Below are positions 24,765 to 31,124 of a DNA stretch of 64,000 nt, one piece after another. Origin of the DNA: Bacillota bacterium. GTDB taxonomy: Bacteria; Bacillota; Clostridia; Tissierellales; Tissierellaceae. The translations under genes and the position numbers were made by a program. The first letter of the stretch is position 1. Each line of letters begins with the position of its first letter. The notes below the pieces were generated by a model. That model made no database searches. It saw only the letters and a program-made list of their open reading frames with translations, and was not told where the DNA came from. The stretch spans positions 1 through 64,000 of the forward strand of contig JAEWGC010000008.1 of the NCBI GenBank assembly GCA_023388495.1, written 5' to 3'.

Positions 24765-25130
24765 TTATTCCTCCTTGTCAGTTTTCTTCTTATTTTTTAC
24801 TTCCTTTTTAACCTCTTCCTGAACCTCTTTATTTTTTAAATTCTTAGCAAACTTTGCTATTAATCCATCTACCTCATCGTGAGGCCTTGGAATTACATGG
24901 GATGAGAATATTACTCCCACTCTATTTCCTGCAGCTACTCCTGCATCTACTGCAGCTTTTACTGCTGCTACTTCTCCTGCTATCTGAATGTTTACTCCTA
25001 CTGCTTTTCCTACTCCTATTATCTTTTCAACTCCAACTAAGGTCACATCGGCAGCTTTACTGGCTGCATCTAATGCTGTTACTGCAGTTGTAAGTCCCAA
25101 TGCTTCTATAAGCCCTAATGCTTTACTCAT
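24765..25130 (-). CDS. BMC-H shell protein 2 with charged C-terminal tail
   Basis: 121 residues: a BMC domain (1-90; ALGLIEALGLTTAVTALDAA..., HVIPRPHDEVDGLI) followed by about 30 residues rich in Lys and Glu (KNKEVQEEVKKEV then KNKKKTDKEE). The domain deviates from its two neighbours: TTAVTALDAASKAADVTLVGVEKI and a longer pore-region insert, GVGKAVGVNIQIAG, in place of the Gly-Ser loop. The tail could point into the lumen or outside and bind cargo or nucleic acid. The stop overlaps the next ATG (TAATG). Confidence 0.93.
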   Translation of the reverse strand: MSKALGLIEALGLTTAVTALDAASKAADVTLVGVEKIIGVGKAVGVNIQIAGEVAAVKAAVDAGVAAGNRVGVIFSSHVIPRPHDEVDGLIAKFAKNLKNKEVQEEVKKEVKNKKKTDKEE

Positions 25131-25149
25131 TTCACACCTCCGTCTTCAA

Positions 25150-25371
25150 TTAACGGTTATTTTTTATTTTATTTGCTGCCTCATCTAAAGTTATTACCGT
25201 ATTTTTCTTTATCCCTTCGACAACTGATTTCTGACCATTTATTATATCTGATATTATTCCTATTTCTCTATTATCTAGGTTTTTTCCTTCTCTTACCACA
25301 CTAGAGCTAATTATTGGCTTTGTATCCTTTAAGTTTTTTCCCATTATAACCCTAGCTAATGGATTTACCAT
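25150..25371 (-). CDS. Unrecognised 73-residue protein between shell genes
   Basis: MVNPLARVIMGKNLKDTKPI then VREGKNLDNREIGIISDIIN and a C-terminal NTVITLDEAANKIKNNR. I do not recognise a family. The start is 2 nt after the BMC-H3 stop with GGTGGTGAA upstream, so it is clearly translated within the shell operon. It is basic, without membrane segments or a signal. Its short C-terminal helix (ITLDEAANKIKN) is amphipathic, as in encapsulation peptides. A shell-linked tether or scaffold is a guess. Confidence 0.6.
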   Translation of the reverse strand: MVNPLARVIMGKNLKDTKPIISSSVVREGKNLDNREIGIISDIINGQKSVVEGIKKNTVITLDEAANKIKNNR

Positions 25372-25373
25372 AA

Positions 25374-25655
25374 TTATTCACCACCATCAAAATCAAAAAT
25401 TTTATCTACTTCATCATGAGGCCTTGGGATTACGTTAGCCGAAACTACCTCTGCTACTTCTCCGCCTCTTACTTTGCCTGTTTCCACAGCCGCCATTACT
25501 GCCGCTACATCTCCTGTAACTGTAACAGATACTAATCCTGAGCCTACTACTTGAAAGTCAGCAATCTTTACGCTTGCAGCCTTCACCATGGCATCTGCCA
25601 CTTCAATGGCTGCAACAAGGGACCTAGTTTCAACCATTCCTATAGCTTCTCTCAC
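25374..25655 (-). CDS. BMC-H shell protein 3
   Basis: 93 residues, single BMC domain: AIGMVETRSLVAAIEVADAM, VVGSGLVSVTVTGDVAAVMAAVETG and ANVIPRPHDEVDKIF. The pore loop VGSGL is close to consensus. It ends in an acidic tail, DFDGGE. The start is GTG (25653-25655) with GAGGGTG upstream. It is the first shell gene of the operon and follows the UbiD-like decarboxylase by 18 bp. Confidence 0.95.
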   Translation of the reverse strand: MREAIGMVETRSLVAAIEVADAMVKAASVKIADFQVVGSGLVSVTVTGDVAAVMAAVETGKVRGGEVAEVVSANVIPRPHDEVDKIFDFDGGE

Positions 25656-25673
25656 TTTAACACCCTCTTTTTA

Positions 25674-27011
25674 TTAAATATTTGAAAAATATTTACTGAT
25701 CTCCATATTTTCATATCCAGGTATAATAGCTCTATGGAATTTTTCATTTCCATCATTTAAAGGTTTAGTTGCATCTATCCCTACCTTGTCAGTTACTCCT
25801 CTTAAGTCATGGGATGGTTCTAATGATGAACCTAGTGCCCCTTCAACTATTACATAATCCATTGATGCCTGAGCTCTTGTTGTTATTGCCCATTCTATAT
25901 CTTGTAAATCAAATATATTTACATCTTCATCTACTATGACTACTTGCTTTAGATCCTTATTTAGACCTAATGCTGCTAAGATAGCTGTTTTAGCATCTCC
26001 CTGTTTTTGTTTTCTAATGGATACAAAGGCATTAAATCTATATCCTCCACCTTCTGTTACATGTACATCTACTACATCTAATTGATTTTTCAGATGATAA
26101 TATAGTTCCATTTCTCTAATAAGTCCATTGGATACGTGTTCTTCACGACAGGGAAAAGCCGTTTGATATATTGGATTATTTCTATGAATTACTGCACTTA
26201 CCTCTATAATTGGATGTGGAGCAACATTACCATAATATCCCATTAGCTCTCCAAAAGGTCCTTCTATTTCTCTTTTTCCCGGTACTATATGCCCTTCTAA
26301 AACAATCTCTGCATTGGCTGGGACTAGCAAATCTACTGTCTCACATTGTACTAACTCAAGTGGTCCACCTCTTAGCCTACTATCTATCTGAAACTTATCT
26401 ACTCCATAGGTAGCTGAACTGATTTGACTAGCCATTAAAAATGGTGCATCATATCCAAATACTACGGCTACTTCTAAAGGTTTACCCTGTTTTTCTAGTT
26501 TCAAGAAATCATTTGTAAGTTTAGGTGAAGCGATAAGAGCTGAAAGTATATTTCCGCCATTCACTTGTAGTCTTCTGATGGAAGTAAAGTATTTACCTGT
26601 ATCTGGATCTTTTACTACCATAACTCCTGCTGTGATAAAAGATGATGAATCTTTTTCTTGAAATTTATTTATTGGTAAAAGCTTTCCCAAATCTATATTT
26701 CTTTTTATTATATTCTCTTTTACAGGTCCATCCTTAAGAACTCTATAAGGCTCCGGGTTAACTATTGAATCCATAAATCTTTCTATTCTGTTTTCATGGT
26801 TCATCTTTAATAACTCATATATTATCTCCCGGTCTCCATAAAGACCTCCGATAGAAGACATTGAGTGATTTTTTATTTTGTTAAATAGGATAGGTTTTTT
26901 ATTATTAAAATATTTAAGTACTGCACCCATTTCGTATTGGGTATCTACCTCTCTATTGCACTCTAATAGTAGGTTTCTAGCCCTTAGCTCTTCTAAGGTA
27001 TCTCTAAGCAT
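25674..27011 (-). CDS. UbiD-family decarboxylase
   Basis: 445 residues, full length for UbiD. FTSIRRLQV supplies the conserved Arg, and EGPFGELMGYYG gives two glutamates (250 and 255) with the spacing of the catalytic pair in Fdc1/UbiD. Such enzymes use prenylated FMN made by UbiX, encoded directly upstream, to decarboxylate aromatic or unsaturated acids. In this locus a fitting substrate is 4-amino-5-imidazolecarboxylate, an intermediate of clostridial xanthine degradation; this is inference from context. GGGGAGGG precedes the ATG. No obvious encapsulation peptide is seen at either end. Confidence 0.87.
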   Translation of the reverse strand: MLRDTLEELRARNLLLECNREVDTQYEMGAVLKYFNNKKPILFNKIKNHSMSSIGGLYGDREIIYELLKMNHENRIERFMDSIVNPEPYRVLKDGPVKENIIKRNIDLGKLLPINKFQEKDSSSFITAGVMVVKDPDTGKYFTSIRRLQVNGGNILSALIASPKLTNDFLKLEKQGKPLEVAVVFGYDAPFLMASQISSATYGVDKFQIDSRLRGGPLELVQCETVDLLVPANAEIVLEGHIVPGKREIEGPFGELMGYYGNVAPHPIIEVSAVIHRNNPIYQTAFPCREEHVSNGLIREMELYYHLKNQLDVVDVHVTEGGGYRFNAFVSIRKQKQGDAKTAILAALGLNKDLKQVVIVDEDVNIFDLQDIEWAITTRAQASMDYVIVEGALGSSLEPSHDLRGVTDKVGIDATKPLNDGNEKFHRAIIPGYENMEISKYFSNI

Positions 27012-27029
27012 ATAGTATATCCCTCCCCT

Positions 27030-27587
27030 CTATTCACCGATCCATCTATTTACTAAGTTATTTTCTATTCCCAACATATCAAGAATTCTTCCTGTCATAT
27101 TGAATACAATATCCTCTATTGTCTCTGGATGATTATAAAATCCTGGACTTAATGGAAAAATAGTAACTCCCATTCTAGCAAGCTTTAACATATTTTCTAA
27201 GTGAATTGGACTTAGGGGAGTTTCTCTAGGTACTAAAATAAGTTTTCTACCTTCTTTAATAGTTACATCACAGGCCCTAGAAATTAAGGAATCTGAAAAA
27301 CCACAGGCTACAGATGATAATGTTTTCATAGAGCAAGGTAATACTATCATCTTATCTACTTTAAAGGAACCGCTGGCTATTGGAGCTGCAAAGTTTTTAT
27401 TGTCATGATAGTGAGTTGCAAGGGTTTTTAATTCCTCTAGGCTAATACCACATTCATGCTCTGTTACATATTCTCCCATAGTAGATACTACAAGATAAGT
27501 TTCTATATTCAGTTCCTTTAGTGCCTTTAGGAGGGAAACAGCATAAATAGACCCACTACCTCCAGATATTCCAACTACTATCTTCAT
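27030..27587 (-). CDS. ubiX: Flavin prenyltransferase UbiX
   Basis: 185 residues. IVVGISGGSGSIYAVSLL (FMN site), LPCSMKTLSSVACGFSDSLISRA, LILVPRETPLSPIHLENM and SPGFYNHPETIEDIV are UbiX hallmarks. It joins dimethylallyl phosphate or pyrophosphate to FMN to make the cofactor for the UbiD-like enzyme encoded 18 bp downstream. GAGAGG precedes ATG 27587. Confidence 0.93.
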   Translation of the reverse strand: MKIVVGISGGSGSIYAVSLLKALKELNIETYLVVSTMGEYVTEHECGISLEELKTLATHYHDNKNFAAPIASGSFKVDKMIVLPCSMKTLSSVACGFSDSLISRACDVTIKEGRKLILVPRETPLSPIHLENMLKLARMGVTIFPLSPGFYNHPETIEDIVFNMTGRILDMLGIENNLVNRWIGE

Positions 27588-27616
27588 TCTATTTCCTCTC
27601 TTTCTATGTATCTATA

Positions 27617-27635
27617 GGGCGGTCTTTCACCGCCC
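27617..27635 (-). other. GC-rich intercistronic hairpin
   Basis: GGGCGGT-CTTTC-ACCGCCC, a perfect 7-bp GC-rich stem in AT-rich surroundings, between the amidase stop (27641) and the ubiX start (27587). No U-tract follows on the minus strand, so it is more likely an mRNA processing or stability element or weak attenuator. Confidence 0.55.
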
Positions 27636-27640
27636 ACATA

Positions 27641-28252
27641 TTATTTTACTTTGTTTTCTGGATCTCCTCCGCCTACCCATGGATCAATGCCATTATCCCA
27701 AGCATCTTTATATTCATCAAAGGTCATTAATTTTGTAAATATACTTAAATCTACTAATCCATGTTCGTGCATTTCTTGAGTCTTTGAATGAATAGCATCT
27801 GTAAGGGAAATAACTTTATATGCCCTTGCTAATGCATCTGTAGCAGTTGATCTTACACAAACATTTGTCCATGTCCCTGTTACTACCACTGTATCTATGT
27901 TTTCTTCTCTTAAGTAAAGATCTAAATCTGTATATGCAAATCCACTGTGTCTTCTTTTCTTTACTATATACTCTTCTCCCTCAGGTTTCAGTTCTTCAAC
28001 AAAATCTGACCCCCAAGTCCCATCTACAGCATGGACTGGTCTTACCTTAAAGTCTGCATCATTTTTTCTATGGGCCTCTTGAATATGAACTAGTTGTACA
28101 TCATCATTACCATTTGCATTTCTTTCTCTTACCCACTTAAATATTTCTTGAAGTTTTGGAGTGATGATCGCTGTACCTTCACAGAATAAAGCTCCCTTTG
28201 GATTAGCGAAATCATTTAACATATCTATTATTAAAATTGCATGTCTTGACAT
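27641..28252 (-). CDS. Isochorismatase-like cysteine amidase
   Basis: 203 residues of the cysteine hydrolase fold (isochorismatase, nicotinamidase, N-carbamoylsarcosine and biuret/ureido amidases). The triad appears as Asp10 (LIIDMLNDF), Lys98 or Lys99 (VKKRRHSGF) and Cys132 (GTWTNVCVRSTATDA). The family often hydrolyses ureido groups to amine, CO2 and ammonia. In this operon it is the natural candidate for 4-ureido-5-imidazolecarboxylate hydrolysis (inference). AAGGGGG precedes ATG 28252. The C-terminal WVGGGDPENKVK is a short tail with no clear helix. Confidence 0.83.
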   Translation of the reverse strand: MSRHAILIIDMLNDFANPKGALFCEGTAIITPKLQEIFKWVRERNANGNDDVQLVHIQEAHRKNDADFKVRPVHAVDGTWGSDFVEELKPEGEEYIVKKRRHSGFAYTDLDLYLREENIDTVVVTGTWTNVCVRSTATDALARAYKVISLTDAIHSKTQEMHEHGLVDLSIFTKLMTFDEYKDAWDNGIDPWVGGGDPENKVK

Positions 28253-28291
28253 TATTGAAATTCCCCCTTAAGTTTTTTGTTTTTGTTAAAT

Positions 28292-29890
28292 TTAGTATCT
28301 TATTTCTCTTGGTAAAATTTGAATGCTTTGTCTCTTAACAAATTGACCAAATCCTGGCTTAATTTTTATTCCCTTGATTCCTCTTATATGTTTATCTATT
28401 ACCTCTGGATGATTTATTCTATAGCTATTTTCATACTCTGCACTGTGTAGATAAGGATATTTACCAAATTCATCAGCATATCTTTCTTCTATGCCTTCTG
28501 GGAAGTTGTGAACTATTCTCTTTAGCTCTTCATCTGTCAATTCTGCCAAAGCACTTTCTTCTATATCTTCAAATACTAAATGTCCACGAACTATAGTCTT
28601 TGCAACCTTACCCTTTAATTCCATACCTTCAAGTGGTGAATATCCACACATTGAAGCCTGTTCCTTTGGATTTATAACCCATTCCTTATCTAAATCTATT
28701 ATAGTAAAATCTGCATCTGAGCCTATATGCATAGCCCCTTTCTTTGGATATAACCCATAGTGAATAGCTGCATTTTTACTTAATATATCAACTAATTTAG
28801 AAAGAGAAATTCTTCCCTTATTGTAGCCTTCGCTAACTATAATAGGAACCATAGTTTCAACACCTGGTATTCCTGGGAATGCAGTCCATACATTCATGCC
28901 TTCCTTAGCCTTTTCACTTTCTATTTCATAAGGAGCATGGTCTGTAGCTACAAAATCAATGCTACCATTATTTATTCCTTCCCATTGCTCTTCATTATCT
29001 CTTTTAGTTCTAAGTGGAGGAGCTATTTTTGCAAAGGCACCGTATTTAGACATAGACTCTTGATAATTTAGAGTTAAATAATGAGGACATGTTTCAGAAG
29101 TTACATTTAATCCTCTTTTCTTTGCTTCTCCTACTAATTTTGCGCCTATTCCCGTACTCATATGAACTATGTGAAGTCTTGCACCTGCTTCTTCTGCAAA
29201 GCTAATACCAAGTTCTATAGCAACCTTTTCTGCTAATTCCATTCTTGCTTCAGCCCAAGCTGGTCCGTCCATTCTTCCTTGTCTTTGAAATTCTTTTACA
29301 TAATAATCGCAGATAGCATAATTCTCAGCATGAATGCCTACTGGAAGTCCAGTCTTAGCAACAGCCTTAAATGCCTCAAACATTTCTGGATCTGTAACTC
29401 TTGGGAAAGTAGGAACTGACGGAGTCATATAAGCCTTGAAAGAAACTACTCCGTAATCAGCTTGCTCCTGTACATGGTCAAGCCATCCTTCTCTTACATC
29501 TTCCCCTGTTACTCCGCCCCATAGAGCAAAGTCTACTAATGACTGTGGCTGTATTAAATCAACCTTTAACTGTAATTGTTTTGCAGATCTTACTGATGGA
29601 ACTGAACAACAAGGCATATCAATAACTGTAGTTATTCCACCACAGGCTGCAGCCGCTGTACCTGTTAGGAAATTTTCTCTATGTGGAAATCCTTGATACA
29701 TAAAATGTGTATGTGAATCTATACAACCTGGTAATGTTAGATGCCCCTCTGCGTCGATTATTTTCTTAGCTTCTATTCCTTCAATATTATCTAAAAATCC
29801 AGCTATTTTTTCGTCCTTAACTAGAATATTAGTTAATATAGTATCGTCGCCCTGAGGAATTCTTGCGTTTTTCACTATAACATCGTACAT
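28292..29890 (-). CDS. Cyclic amidohydrolase (dihydropyrimidinase/allantoinase type)
   Basis: 532 residues. The binuclear metal site is complete: His60 and His62 (DSHTHF), carboxylated Lys152 (VVSFKAYMT), His187 (GIHAEN), His243 (HIVHMST) and Asp317 (VATDHAPY). Such enzymes open cyclic amide or ureide rings. As the first gene of the BMC operon it is the best candidate for xanthine amidohydrolase, giving 4-ureido-5-imidazolecarboxylate; this is inference. It is about 70 residues longer than typical allantoinases, with an extra C-terminal region from about 455 (TDEELKRIVHNFPEGIEE to the end). GGGGAG precedes ATG 29890. Confidence 0.85.
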   Translation of the reverse strand: MYDVIVKNARIPQGDDTILTNILVKDEKIAGFLDNIEGIEAKKIIDAEGHLTLPGCIDSHTHFMYQGFPHRENFLTGTAAAACGGITTVIDMPCCSVPSVRSAKQLQLKVDLIQPQSLVDFALWGGVTGEDVREGWLDHVQEQADYGVVSFKAYMTPSVPTFPRVTDPEMFEAFKAVAKTGLPVGIHAENYAICDYYVKEFQRQGRMDGPAWAEARMELAEKVAIELGISFAEEAGARLHIVHMSTGIGAKLVGEAKKRGLNVTSETCPHYLTLNYQESMSKYGAFAKIAPPLRTKRDNEEQWEGINNGSIDFVATDHAPYEIESEKAKEGMNVWTAFPGIPGVETMVPIIVSEGYNKGRISLSKLVDILSKNAAIHYGLYPKKGAMHIGSDADFTIIDLDKEWVINPKEQASMCGYSPLEGMELKGKVAKTIVRGHLVFEDIEESALAELTDEELKRIVHNFPEGIEERYADEFGKYPYLHSAEYENSYRINHPEVIDKHIRGIKGIKIKPGFGQFVKRQSIQILPREIRY

Positions 29891-30138
29891 CCATATCTCC
29901 CCTTTTAAATAAATTTAGACTAATGATAACATATTGTAGAAAAATATGCCTTGTTAGTTTACTATAAAAATACATCTTAAGATTAAATATTATGACAAAT
30001 CTTTTGTATATTTCTTATAATATTTTTGTATATTTTCCCTATATCTTTTTTTTTCTAATTAGTTATAATAAATCATAAATAATGTACATATCTTTATATG
30101 ATGTAGTAGATTATTTAATTAATATTGGGAGGGATTAG

Positions 30139-30834
30139 ATGACATTAAAATTAATTGACCTATCTCAAGAAATTTATCAGGGTATGAGTGTTTTCCCAAT
30201 GCATCAGAAAACATTTATAATGACAAATATGACCCATGAACAAAATATGAAGGATACTGGTTCTAAGACTTTAGGGTTCTCTGCAAGAAATCTACTTATT
30301 AGTGAGCATGGTGGTACTCATAGTGATGGAGTATGGGAATATAATCCAGAGGGTCCAACTATAGACAAGATGCCCCTAGAATATTTCTGGGGTTCAGCCA
30401 TATGTCTTGACTTATCCCATATAAGATATCCAAACTATTTTGAGCCTAGGGACTTAGAAGATGCTTTGTCTCGTTCTGGACAAGAAATAAGACCTGGAGA
30501 TATTGTTCTATTATACACTGGACATCACGATAGAAATTTTGGTACGGAAATGTTCCAGACTGATTACTCAGGACTAAGCTATGATGCTGCTAAATGGCTG
30601 GCAGAAAAGGGTGTAGTAAATATAGGTGTAGATGCTCCTGCAATCGACTTAACTCCAGATGATATAGATTTTTCTGCTCACCTTGTTTGCGGAGAATATC
30701 ATATAACTAATACTGAGAATTTGTGTAATTTAGACATGGTGGTAAACAAAAGATTTTTATATATTGGACTACCACTTAAAATAAGAGACGGTACAGGCTC
30801 ACCTATTAGAGCAGTTGCATTGGTTGAGGAATAG
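30139..30834 (+). CDS. PF04199 cyclase-family metal hydrolase
   Basis: 231 residues. HGGTHSD (57-63) is the HxGTHxD metal motif of the family that includes kynurenine formamidase and isatin hydrolase. Conserved blocks PGDIVLLYTGHHD and GVVNIGVDAPAIDL follow. Members hydrolyse amides, including cyclic ones such as isatin. It diverges from the BMC operon across 248 bp, so it may be co-regulated. Imidazolone ring opening to formiminoglycine is one role consistent with chemistry and context (inference). GGGAGGGATTAG precedes the ATG, and it is monocistronic. Confidence 0.8.
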   Translation: MTLKLIDLSQEIYQGMSVFPMHQKTFIMTNMTHEQNMKDTGSKTLGFSARNLLISEHGGTHSDGVWEYNPEGPTIDKMPLEYFWGSAICLDLSHIRYPNYFEPRDLEDALSRSGQEIRPGDIVLLYTGHHDRNFGTEMFQTDYSGLSYDAAKWLAEKGVVNIGVDAPAIDLTPDDIDFSAHLVCGEYHITNTENLCNLDMVVNKRFLYIGLPLKIRDGTGSPIRAVALVEE

Positions 30835-30835
30835 A

Positions 30836-30880
30836 AAAATTGCCAGATAACCCAAGAGGTTATCTGGCAATTTTCTGTAA
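30836..30880 (+). terminator. Strong terminator of the cyclase gene
   Basis: A perfect 17-bp stem (30836-30852 with 30858-30874) around a CAAGA loop, starting 2 nt after the stop codon and ending in AATTTT. Confidence 0.85.
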
Positions 30881-30901
30881 CCTCGAAAACAGCTTCTTAA
30901 C

Positions 30902-30930
30902 TTGAACTTATCAATAGTGTAAGGTATAGT
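30902..30930 (+). promoter_or_regulatory. Promoter of the ABC-F gene and its leader
   Basis: TTGAAC (30902-30907), 17 nt, TATAGT (30925-30930). Expected start near 30937, giving a leader of roughly 190 nt before the ABC-F start. Confidence 0.65.
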
Positions 30931-30967
30931 ATATTTATATTAAATATATAGGTAAAGGAGAATCTAC

Positions 30968-31000
30968 ATGAATAACAGGTTAAGACTATCTATCAACTAG
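30968..31000 (+). CDS. Leader peptide of the ABC-F gene, MNNRLRLSIN
   Basis: A 10-codon frame with its own ribosome binding site (AAAGGAG, 7 nt from ATG), ending in TAG. It contains Arg-Leu-Arg, the '+X+' type motif that arrests ribosomes in the presence of macrolides in known erm leaders. Its last codons lie in a region that can pair two ways with the downstream leader. This is the arrangement of an antibiotic-sensing attenuator. Confidence 0.6.
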   Translation: MNNRLRLSIN

Positions 31001-31117
31001 CGATAGAGAGAAAACCGAATAGCCTCTTTCTGTTGCTAGTTAACTAAACAGGAGGCTAACTTAGCTCCCCGATAAATATTATTTGAATTGGCTGTTCCAA
31101 ATCATATGTAAAGGGGA
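30989..31117 (+). promoter_or_regulatory. Putative attenuator in the ABC-F leader
   Basis: Competing structures are visible. TCTATC (30989-30994) pairs with GATAGA (31002-31007). AACTAGC (30995-31001) can instead pair with GCTAGTT (31035-31041). TAGCCTC...CTGTT (31020-31034) pairs with AACAG-GAGGCTA (31047-31058). TCCCC (31066-31070) is complementary to GGGGA (31113-31117), part of the ABC-F ribosome binding site. No classical U-tract terminator is seen, so control may act on translation. Confidence 0.5.
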
Positions 31118-31124
31118 AAAAACT

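Noticed and set aside
24854..25188. Leu-rich plus-strand open frames opposite the BMC-H genes
   Set aside because: They are antisense to well-supported shell genes, lack ribosome binding sites, and their repetitive composition mirrors Ala/Val-rich codons on the other strand.
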